From: Echinostoma caproni
Taxonomy: Eukaryota; Platyhelminthes; Trematoda; Plagiorchiida; Echinostomatidae
Direction of reading: 5' to 3'
Length of the DNA stretch: 64,000 bases
Assembly (NCBI GenBank): GCA_900618425.1
Contig: UZAN01039381.1
Location: forward strand, 68,087 to 132,086
Shown: positions 44,501 to 56,500 of the stretch, one piece after another
How the letters are laid out: each line of letters opens with the position of its first letter
Position numbering within the stretch: position 1 is the stretch's first letter
Notes under the pieces: model-generated
What the model saw: the letters and a program-made list of their open reading frames with translations, nothing else
Told to the model about the DNA's origin: nothing
Databases searched by the model: none
Program-made: the position numbers and the translations under genes

Positions 44501-47500
44501 ATGAAAGTATAAAGATCCTGTAAACCTTCATTTAGAGATTAAGGGTGTTAGTATTGTAATCACCCCAGAATCATACTGTCAATTTTTGAAATTACAACGC
44601 ATGATAATGAAGCAAAAACCAAGATGAATTTTAGACAAAACTAAAAGCAGCGGTTGCCAGAGGCTGTGAATCGTAAAATGAACAGCTCGACGAATCAAAA
44701 TACACCGCGCATTGAGGTTCCAATCAAAGCTAACGGAATGCAAACAGTTTCAGTTCTTAAGTGCTATCATAATTTGTGTTCCTCGTGCTGAAGATGGTTG
44801 TCAAATTGGAGGTATTTTAGGATTTGCTTCTCATGCAAAAATGAGCAGGCGGAAGTATAGACAAAAGAAAAAGGTACAAATGAGAGGGTACGTCTGATTG
44901 AGGGATCTGTAGGTACAGAAGAACACAAAAATGGTGATCAGCTCTACAGTACGTATGCATTTTGATCTGTGGTGATGTAAAATGTCGATATTATTGTTTA
45001 TAAACGAAGAGCGTTCAAAAATCAACTTCTACGACGCATCATTCAGTTGTTCCCTATTCTTCTGCCTATCCTACAGGGAGAAGTTGAAGCCATCGTTTCG
45101 CACGAGCAGGTCCTCAACGTTTTGATTTAACCAAGTGTCTTGTTTATATAAAATAATGTGGGGGAATTATTGTTTCCTCAGAATGGAGGTTAAATCCGAA
45201 AGCTTTCCGGATAGTGAGGGGATTTCAGGGCTGACCAATGATAACAGTCATTTGGGCTCGAGGGGTGCAAGTAAGTCTGCCATCCGACCGGCATGCGTTT
45301 TTTGATTCAAGCACCTGTATGAGTTTCACCAAACAAATTAATTGCAAGAAGATCAAACTTCACGATATTCAGTCGGAGTTTGTCCTGACGGGAATAATTA
45401 TAGACCTTGGACATTCTTAACATCGATATACGGACAAAACATTCGGATTCTGCAGCCTCTCTCACAGCGACCGGTAGTGATAAATCAAGTCAAGAGTGCA
45501 CTTTATTAGTGCAATGTGGACAGAATTTTCAGTGAAATGAACGTTATCACTTTTGCTTTGGTACCCACGCAATTGAGAAGGACTTTAAAGATATGAAAAA
45601 TAGTTAATTAAAATATAATGAAGAGAACACCGATAACGCGTAAAAAATGAAGAAACTATCAGCATGAAAGTTTACATTAGACTGTGTTTGAGTTCGTGTG
45701 ATATTCGTTTCTCTGAAAACCAACAAACATGAGAAAATAGTAAGCGAAAAATAACAATTCAACACAATGATGACATCTGTAATTTACATCTTTAATTTCA
45801 TTTTTATAACTATTACTTGTCCTTGTTAAAGAATACCCTGATGCCTTTGAGTGTTTTTATGTATCTTCATTCAATAGAGGAAATATCGGATCTAAAAAAG
45901 AAGACATACTCAATCTTGAAATCCGGCACAAAGTGGCTTGGTCAATATCATTTGGCTTTTTTATTTTATTTTACTTTTGTACAGTCATGATGTGTAGCAA
46001 GATGATCGTCTGTGCTCTCTTATTCCGAGAAGAAACGTCCCCCGATTCACGAAAATCTACAACTGAAACCTGAAGTTGCCTTTCGTAGTGTGATGCTCAG
46101 GTGGTCCAGAGATTGAATGCGCTTGTACGGGCAATCTTGACCTGTAACGGCAGGAGACATCGCAGTCCTTACAATTGAGCATCACAAATGCTGATAATAT
46201 AACAAGCCTAAAGGGAAATCAACTCTGTCTTTGACTGAACCAGGGATTCAGTAGAATATGGGATCGTTGTTTTTGGTAATGATGGTGCTTGTGCTCCACT
46301 GAATACGACCAACTTAATCTGAACAACTGGAATTATGTTTATCACTGTAAGAGTAAGCAAAGAATACCAATTTAAATGTGGTATTTTAATGTTTGTCATC
46401 TAACAATTAAAACCCATATGCAAGGGCTATACAAGCAATTAGCTGTATCACTTAACGCTTATGACCAGCTTTGACACATGTGGCAGACTTGAGCTCGAAC
46501 AAGTGGTTAAAACTGATGTTCCCCCGAAGTTTTGAAACTTGAAATCAGTGTCGGGCATCACGAAAGTTTTGTAAATGATTGCGGATCAGCGCGGTCTGGT
46601 GTTTTTCGCCAAAGCACAATTCAATAACATGAGAGGAGTGAGATTGGCGTGAGGTGATTCGATGTAAATGGCGAGCGAAATTCGATCCGATCCGATTCGA
46701 TCGGCCGCGTCGCGATCGGAAGAGATACATCCGGTCGGGTGAAACTTTTCTTGTATCTCACTAGCATCTACATCCTACATGAAAAATATTGGATATTGGG
46801 GGTAAAAAGCCCTCGCAGTGGACTTCTTTTACGGAACCCATGAAGCGAAAGACATGATATAATCAGACAGCGTTGTAAAACTATTGCAACATGTAATAGC
46901 TTTTCGTTTATTTCACAAATACATACAATGTGCCTTTTTTATTTTCACGGAGCTGTTCCAAATGATTGGTATACATGCCAGTCGCACAGTGGCAGAGTAT
47001 CAATGATAATTAGTCAATTGAAGATGAACAGCTGCAATATGTCAAGGTACAATATAAGTGTTGGACAAATACACATTAGTGTGTGTTTATCTTCATAGAC
47101 TTTGTTAAGGCTGTATCAGTTTTATACGACTGGAATTCTATTATTATTTTTGATAGGTTTCCTACCATTTTCATGTGCACAAGTCAGCCACAAATGCAAC
47201 GGATTCAACCAGAAAGCTAATAATCAATGGGGGACACGGTAACTGACGGTTTTTAGCACACGATTGTTGTTGATTGGTCACTATTTCACGCGGCTCCCAG
47301 TACGTATGTTTTTTAGATTGCATTCCATAAAAGCCATTTGTAGGACCGAAAATACTTTCTAACTGTGAATAGGAATTTCGCGACAGGAAGTTGAGAAACT
47401 GCAGCCCAAGGGTACGGGTTTATTAGTTTAGCAGACCTTCCCCGTCTTCTTTGGTTGACTGTTGTGGTTCTCAGGTGACAAATGCAGACATCCGTCTGAG

Positions 47501-50500
47501 ACCACGACAGTCGTGCAATTCGTGCCAGACTGCTTCATCACACAACTTTCTCACCAGCAGTAGTCCAGAAAATCTAAGTTTTCGTAACCAAACTCAGAAC
47601 GAATTAAAATTAAAAATTATGTATTCCGAGAAACAAAACCAATCAAAAGAGAAGTGAAACTTATTTTGAAAATGCAGTTTTTTTAGTATTAATGATTTTA
47701 GTTGAGACATAAATAAACTGACAAAAATGGGGTTATCACGGTGTACTATATTTTTTATTACCTAAATTACCTACTACCTAAAGGGGTTATCAGGTTTTAT
47801 TGAGAATGACACTTCACAATTGTTTGAAGCAAAGTATATCCACCAAGTTTAAGTCTACTAAAAATACCTTATATTACTAGTCTATAGACTATCGATTGAA
47901 ACTTTCTAATAGATGTCACGCAATGTGTCAAATGTTATTGCTCAACTCCCACCGATCTGCAAACGCTTCATCAACCTACATCCATGTCTCAGATATCACT
48001 CCAAACAATATATCTTTAAAAAAATGATGCTCGTGATGAGAAGCGTATCTAAAAGTATGAGATTGTCAGTGTCACTTCCAGATGCCAAAGAAAAATATGC
48101 TTATTAGATTCGTCATGACAACCAGAAAATTTAAGATGGAAGAATACATTTCTATTTGTAGAGTATATCGTTATGGTTTAGATTAGTGTCAGTTGGAAGT
48201 TACATTGTGTGGAGTGTTTGGAAGATTGTTCTTCGTTGCCTCAAAAAAGATGTAACTCATCAGAATGCTTGAGGCAAAGTAAATTATATTTGGTTAATGG
48301 GCTGTGTAATTGCGATAAAAACTGCATAACCTCCTTAACGCATAGAGACTTAGTGTTTTCTTGCGTTTGAAAAACCCATCTCCAAAGAGAAAAAAATCAA
48401 GAAAACGCAATAACACCTTACTTCCGCCCTATAATTTACTATAATGGCACTATGGATGGCACTTGGCATACTACTTCTGAGCTGACTACCACGTACAAGA
48501 CATTCCCTTCCAGAACCAAATACCAAGAGAGTTCATAATTTGTCATCAAACAGTTAATGGATTAGCTATCACACCTAATTTATCCACGTATGCGTGTTAT
48601 CCGGTTCTTAATCTTTGTTCACAAGTATCTTCATTTACTTCCTAGGCCTTTTACAATTGTCGTGCCGAAATTCACCCGACTAAACAGTCTTGGCCGGTAG
48701 TGAACCGTCCGTTTTAAGTCCGTTCCTCAGTCAGCATGCCCTTGATAGTAAAAGTTAAATGTTCTAAACAATTATTAAGTTAGTATTCAAACTGTTATTG
48801 GGCAGATTCTAAGTTTGTATGACGATTTTGAAACGGTCAGTAGCCTCGGTGGGATTCGAACCCACTCATGAAAGCCGCCTAAGCTTTGTACGCGCACGCT
48901 GTACCAGCTGAGCTACGAGATCATACCGACAGCACTGATCTTTTCACATTCGAAGAACACATCCAGTTTACAGAGGAATATGGCATCCGCCAGGTTGCAT
49001 GTAAGCTGACTGCCCGGATTACGTGCGAACATCACTGATAGGAAGATATTTCTTGTGAAAACATTGTACGTATTAGGAAATGTAATGCGGTTGCGAAAAG
49101 ATCGCTGATTATTCTACTTCAAAAATGGATGAATGTTTATTCAAAATGAAAACACAACTATCCGTGTTCAGCTGATTCAGCTTTACTTGACGTCTACACA
49201 AATCCCTTTTTCGCTTGAATTGCAGTTACCGTATCGTCCTAATTCCCTTGTGTCAAAACATATTTATCTATAATCAACAAGCATGAAAACTGATGAAACG
49301 ACTTACATCTTTCAATAGACCTACAATAACCAAGCATGGTTATATCTCTTAAACATTGAATGAATCAGAAACATGCAAGCGGAAGGCCGCTGAACAGCGT
49401 GAAGCGCAACCGATTTGCATTTCCTTTCTGATTGGTTGTTTTACCAGGAATTTCCCGTTAAAAAAGACTGGAGACGTCAGTGTTCTTTCCACCTATGCGT
49501 TTGCTAATGTGCTACTGCTGAATGCTTGCGCACACTCTAGCCTCGTTCATGACCGAACATTAAATTCTTGCGCTGGAATCTCTTCAGTATGTCACGTTTC
49601 AATTTCAACAGTATTTGATTATCAAACTTCTGCGATCCATCCGGATCTTGTGCCTAAATATTAGGCGGCGTTTACAATAACTGCGGAGCAATCTTGTGGG
49701 TTAGTGAAACTGAATTATTCCTACTTTGCTTCATTACAACTAACGAGATTTAAGTCTGATACATAAGCAGTTGTGCTTTGCATAACATCACTCAGTTGAC
49801 ATAGTTTGTGCGTTCATAGTTGACCCTTCTCAGTCTGTGCCAACAACTGATATTCAACAGCAAGCCGCATTCGTCGTGTTTTACCCATAATTTAACCTGT
49901 GCTCCATATGAATGAAATAAAGCTACCACAAATGTGAAAATTTCACAGGAGAAAAAGGCACAAAGAACTGAAAATGGAGTGACCCATCTTCAAACTCCTA
50001 AGTGTACTAAACATAGTTATAACCATAGACTTCAATTTTACCTTTTACGTGAAATATTTTTTTCGCTTTCATCTTCTCCTGCAGCCTCATACCCTTCTCT
50101 TAACACATCATTGTTTCACTCAAGCAATTTCACTACAATAATCTCCATCCATTTTGGAGGATCTCTTGCTAAGTAATATCTGTACGGATGGACACCATAT
50201 ACTACAATTACGGTACAAAGGATTTAAATCGTAAAATATTAACATTGATGCATAAAAATAAGGTTGAAGCTTGAAGACAGTTATTTTCGATATATTGCTT
50301 TAGGCATTTACATTTATAGTTCGATTAGTCAGTAGAATAAAACAAGGCCTAGGCTGATGTTGAATGGAGTTCTGTGCAAAATGTTTGGTTGAAAACAAGC
50401 TGTGGGATCACGATAATTTGAAAGAAGAAAGCCAAATAAAAATGTGTGAAGTGGATATGAGAGGTATTAGTAAAGAATGAATAAAAACAGGTGTGAAAGT

Positions 50501-53500
50501 GTGTGAAAAAAGACAGTAAATGAGAAGCGAGAGAGAGAACAGAAAGTGTCACATAGAAATATGGGTAATTGTTTTTATGGCTATGTTAACAGCAGCGCTC
50601 AAACCAGATTACGTTGCTTGTGCAACTTCGGCTTTATGATCCTTATTGCTATAGATTCCACAGCACTTAGGATCTTTTTACGTAATCCTTTGGTGTTGTT
50701 CTTAAGTGCAGTCAGGAAACGTGTAAATGCTGTTTCTGTGTCAATCCTGTGCCCACTGTCGACCAAATGTAGCAGGAATGAGCTGGCCAAGCTCCTCACT
50801 GCTTTTTTTGAAGAGCGGCCGGACAATGTTCAGATATTCTCTTGGACGGACGCCTCGTTGTGTGTCCCACAAACTGAGCACTTCTAGTGCACGTGAACTG
50901 ATATAGAACAAAGGATTGCGACTGGTGAGGCAATTTATCCTTAAGCTATTGAACAATGAAAAGCTTTGTTCGCGATGAGAGCCTTAAATGCTCCGCGGGA
51001 AAACGGTTGGCGATGAATCTAGATAGCTGATATTCCAAGATTTCTAATGCCTGTCTCCCTTAAAGGAAACGTTGATAAACAACTCTTTCTTTCTACCCAG
51101 TTGTGTGTTTCATCATCATCATTGTACAGTCTTTGGTTTCAATTCCATATACCGTCGAACAAACGCCTCTGTAAATCCGTTGTTCCTGAGATGTCTCTTA
51201 CATAGGTCAGCTCTTTATCCAGGGTTCCCGGACTACAAATTGTCCTTGCCCTGTATGTTACACACCTTACTAAATTACGTTTGTAAATTACGTATTGTCC
51301 AATCCAAATGCATTTACGGTATACTGCTCGTTCGATATAGCCATTATGTGTACCGCGAAGACAGATATCCAGAAAGGCAATATTTGTCTTTTTATATATT
51401 CATTGTAAATCGTATATGCAGATGAGCGTTGTCAAAAATTTGAAGTAACTTAATAATGTCCATTTTGGATTCCCAAATGATGAACGTCTTATCCATATAT
51501 CTGGTGTATAGATCTAGACTCAGTTGTATTCCTCAATGGTCCTTCTTTGAGCTACCCTAAAAATGTATCTGCCAAGAGAGGGTCAAGCGGTGCGCCCATT
51601 GCTACACCATCCTACACCTGTAATTTGGAAAAACTGATTCAAAATACGTTTAGACCTTGAGACAATTTCAGAATGTGATGTCGCTTAGGTCGTTTAGTCT
51701 TCCTGAGAATTATATGTAGATTTATCTATTCGATGAAAGAAAGGCAAAGGATAAGATAAAATACGTGTCTGGCCGCACGCCCAGCACGTTCAATCGGTGT
51801 GCACCCGGCTGATGGATCCGGAACTCTGTGGAAGTCGTGTTCCCTCTTTCAAATTGATCAGTTTAGCGCAGCATAACTGTTTGGAGTGTTCTTTTTGTTT
51901 GACTCATAATCAGGGGAGCGTTCTAAATACTCATAGCTGTTCAACCTATGCAGTCTACAATATGCGGCTCTCAAATTTTGTACGCTGGATGAGTGCTGTC
52001 ATTCAGGTGAGAAACAACAATTTGTTTTTCTCTTTTTCACCTGTTTGCTACCTCAAAGTATTCGTTGTCCGTCCGTAGGTGTATTGACATTTTGAGTAAG
52101 TTTTAAGGAGACATTTATTTTACAACCAGCTTTTTGTCTCCATGACGCAATAAACGTCCGTCAAATGTTTGACCAGGCTGACTGTAGGTTTTGCGAACAT
52201 CCAAATAAGCTCATTTGGAGGCAAAACGATTTATTAACCTCACGTTGCTCAGTTTTCGCAGCACACTGTGTTTGTCAGAAAATCAACCCGTGCGGTTTGA
52301 AGTGAGATTTAAATATGTGCCTAATGTGTCCCACTAGTAGGTTACTGAGTGTAATCCCCAAGTAATCGGTTGCAACATATAGCCTTTTAGCTAAAGGTTC
52401 ATACTGATGATTTACAAGTACGGTCGGTACTATATATGGAGCATTATTTGTGAGAAAGAGTGTATAATATATAGAGACGCAGGATTCCTTCCTGTATAGT
52501 TTTTCAAATCTAAATGAAGCACAAATTTAAAGGCTCAATTACATTCCCAGAACCGGTCTGTCCGAGAAATCCGTCTCATAAAATGTATCTTCGTCGCTGA
52601 GTTACGATAAACAGAATATTCAAAACGGGTTACAACGTTAGTTCTGTCGGAATAAGGTATACTTAGCATATTATGAATGGAACGGGTTATCAGACCCATT
52701 AGATTCTACTTTTATGGATCCTCAGATCGAATTAAACAATGTGAATTTTGTGGGGGGGGGGGGTATTGCAGAATATTTTATCCACCAGTGTTTGTTCCCT
52801 TGCTTGCTGGTGTTCGGATACAATAGAAGTTGTTCTTTGTGCGACTGTACACACGACCGTATCCATGTGGTTCACGATTCATTGAAATACCTTCTAATTT
52901 CTTCACATCTATGGTCTGTGTATATCAGTATCGAGTAGCTTTATCATCCTCCGGCATGCATCGGAGCCAAAGGTGCATACATTGGCGACACAAATTAACC
53001 GATTTATAGCACAGTTGCTTCATCAGTTTTGTTCGGAATCGCCATCACTTTATATCCATCAAGCCAGTACCGGCCTAGATCCGACCGTATTGGATTTTGA
53101 GTTCTCATACGGTACCAGTTGACACCTCGGGCTAGCTTCAACAGTCGAGTTCCTGCTAACACTACTGATGAATCCTTCCAGGGCCGTCAGCGACGTTTGT
53201 CAGTAATCACACAGACTAAATCATGAATTACAATTTTTCGTTGAAATTATTGTGGATTTCATAAATTAAAGCTGTTTATCTAGTCCAGTATAGTCAGGTT
53301 ATCCAACTCTTGAAGTGCCTTCGGTATTTAGTTAAAATTTCGGGTGAATGGTAAAAACAAACTGCGGTTTCGAGTACGGAACATGGATACAAAGTGTGTA
53401 AAATCAATGGCCGTACTCAGAAAAAACCACCAACTACTCAAAGTAAATCAAGGAAGAAAAAGGAAAACGAAACCGTAGTGTTAGAAATTACTGCCTTTTT

Positions 53501-56500
53501 ACAATGCTATTTTTAATACGGAGAAAATAATTCGCAGGAGATGAGGGATAGACCAGACTTCCTGGCTCCATGGTGACGCCAGCTCCTGCGTTCAGGTTGA
53601 TAAAGGCCTGGCCGTTAACCCCTAACAACCACTCCATCGTTGAAAACAGTGCAGATGAACCTGTATGCAGATAGATGGAAATTAAAATACAAAATGGGGA
53701 AATGTTTTATATATGACAGGGAACATAAAAAGAAAATTTCTCAAGGGATTCGAATGATTCTAGTGATTATCAAGTCCGAAAAAATGCGGAGCTATCCTTT
53801 CGTGAAGCAATTTCGAAGAGGCGGAAACGTGATTCGGTTCACGGATAACCCTGATTGCTTCAAGCTACTTCAGACAATTGACCAGATAACTGTTCAAGCA
53901 GCATGCAACTGCACTACCACTTCTGTACGCGACTGCATGATTCACCATCATCACGGTCTATTCATGCGAATGCGGAGAGGCGAAAAACAACACCTTCGCG
54001 AAGCGTGTCCAAATCAGACCAGACAGGAGCCAGATGCGCAACACAAACCACTCAACGGATGCTCGTCCCCCGACAAGTCCGTTAACTTGCCAATCGATTG
54101 GATGCTGTTCACATTCAACGCAAGCATGAAAGATCAGAGACAGAATACTCTGTATTGGATCAACGGTCCCAACTCGGCTACAAAATCGAACAGCGAGCCG
54201 GTTTTTAACGCCCATTCAGCCGGATGTCAGAAGCAAGAAAGTCAATCAACCATGAGTCTAAGATTGAAAAAGGTATTGCTATTTAAAATGCATCATCCTG
54301 TTCTAAAAATTAAAATTTTGTCCAACACCACTTGTTACAGTCGAAGCAATTAGTGGCTGATTTATATTTGGTGGTAGCAGCCATTGAGACATAATTTTTG
54401 TGATACTAATCTAAGTAGAATAAATCGTGGAGTTACATTTGTAACCTGTTATCCGAGATAGGTTCATTCGATTTTAAGCCCGCCCCCACCCTTCCCAACA
54501 TCTGGAATGCATCAGAATCGCGTGAGTTTCACCAATCTTAACGGGTGCAACTCTGATCTCTACAATGGCCTGCTAATAATGCCATAGTTGATGCATATGA
54601 AACTGACCAATTCGACAACAATGACACAAGTCACATTTATTTTCGTTTTCATTCCTTAACTTTTGGATTAGAGGCTCGTAAAACTGGGTTTTGATCCTAA
54701 AACTGAATATAAAGCATTTTAAATCTGAACACGTATATCAGAATTCGAGCAATGTCGTCAAAATACGGAAGAAACATTAGATCACGTCCGACAGCGAAAG
54801 TTAACATTTTTCAGTCAGGGATCATTAGAATTTGGATAGTCAGAGCCTAAGTTCCAGTAAAGAAGATAAATATTTTTCCCTCTAAAAATATAGAAGAGGC
54901 ACCGATTAGGAAGCCAGTGGTATGAGCCTACCAATGCACCCGTTAATGGCTCACCAGAAAGATGAATTGTGATTTGTTGCGTTTCCAAACCCAAATCGGG
55001 ATCACCACAAGCACAAGAAATCAGATATATTTCAAGTGAGTAATGGAAAATTTGATTCAATTTCAAAGGTGAATTCGTCGTGTATATAGCAAATGAAGCG
55101 TGAACTACAAAGCTAGGAAGCACTTGACAGCGTTTCGACCTGGTTGGGTCTCATCAGCAGTACGAATCCATCGACCTAAATGGCGATCGAACAAGGGACC
55201 CCACGGGCAGAACGCTAGTGTGCTACGCACTCGGTCACTGGGCAGCTCATGAGACCATGTTTTCATTTTCCATTTACACGAGATATATTCACGATGTATT
55301 CACCCTTTAAACCGGATATAGTAAACTTCAGTTGAATAAATATTCCGTTTTATGTTTTCTGATCAAAAGTACTGACAGTTTTCACTTCAGTACGTTCAGT
55401 TTTCCACAAACAACTGGTACGGCCCATAATGGTCAGACTGAAAATAACTGTAGAGGACGAGCTAAATTTTGGGATATTTTAGACATCTGTCTTTACCGCA
55501 TTACTTTTTTGTCGACACGTGTGATATTTGTCATAGCATCATTCAGCTGGATTTGAAAAGTTGTACTTATGCTACTTAGATTATCAAACAACCATACATA
55601 TAGTATTCATAAGTAATTGTAAATGAAATGTTTTCGAGTTGCATTGCGTTCTTCAGGTACGATCATTTGGGAAGGGCAATATCAGTTAATTAATTTGAAA
55701 ACCTCTCGCCGATTAACTGGATAAACTGAATAATATGTCTTTCATTTGGACTAAGCATTCCACCGACATCTTAATTTTGCACAAAACTCAGTTCACACCG
55801 TGAACCATCCAATTAAGACGCATTCGAACTCAGCTCAGTTTCATCCGATCTCCTCAATAATGCTCCTGGTCCGGGATTGGAACTCCTGCTTTTCGTATCG
55901 AAAGTTCCTGTCGTACCTGTATGACAATCATAAGAAATTAAGTTATCGTAGCAGTACAGATTAGTATTTATTTCGTTGCTCCTACCCCCTATAGTCGTCT
56001 ATCAGATGTGGACAGAGCAACGACAAAGCATACACCGGATTACTGTACATTGCTCTGGACACAGAGCTATGCCTTGAAATAAGATTAAAAATATGCCTAT
56101 TTGGGAGGTTAAATATTTTATATTTCGACAGCAATAAAACTTCACTAACTCGAATATTTTCGTAGACCTGACCGATTGCGTCGCTGGATACATCACGCTA
56201 CGCTACCATTACTTAACTCTCATTGCGTGTCTTATTGCATCTTCAAAGATAAAAGCAAGTATGATACTTTAGACATGAGAACAGAATATTCCATGTATAC
56301 TCGTGTTTGCCCATACATCCATGTGTATATTCATATATTGACGTTCGTACGTTGCTTGAACCATTCACATAAAATACTAATTCATATTCCAAAACCTAAT
56401 TAGGTTCGAGTACACCGAGAACAGAACCTTTTACATAATGTCATTTCTGTTTATCCTACGTATTGTTTGTTACAGCGTCATTTTACTACATTGGTAAAAT

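Larger units (their letters stand above)
43681..51755 (+). other. Intron 6 (about 8 kb)
   Basis: Begins GTAAGT. Holds a CpG-rich motif at 46683-46720, the tRNA-like sequence at 48.9 kb and the Penelope-like remnant at 50.6-51.7 kb. Its 3' end depends on whether exon 7 is real. Confidence 0.45.

Noticed and set aside
50546..50887. 113-codon plus-strand ORF
   Set aside because: It is the shadow of the antisense Penelope-like element, whose reverse transcriptase and endonuclease motifs read on the minus strand.
53640..53873. Upstream part of the 237-codon frame as coding
   Set aside because: Lys/Arg/Met-rich, AT-rich translation without Ig features; the acceptor at 53873 is better, although 53745 remains an alternative.
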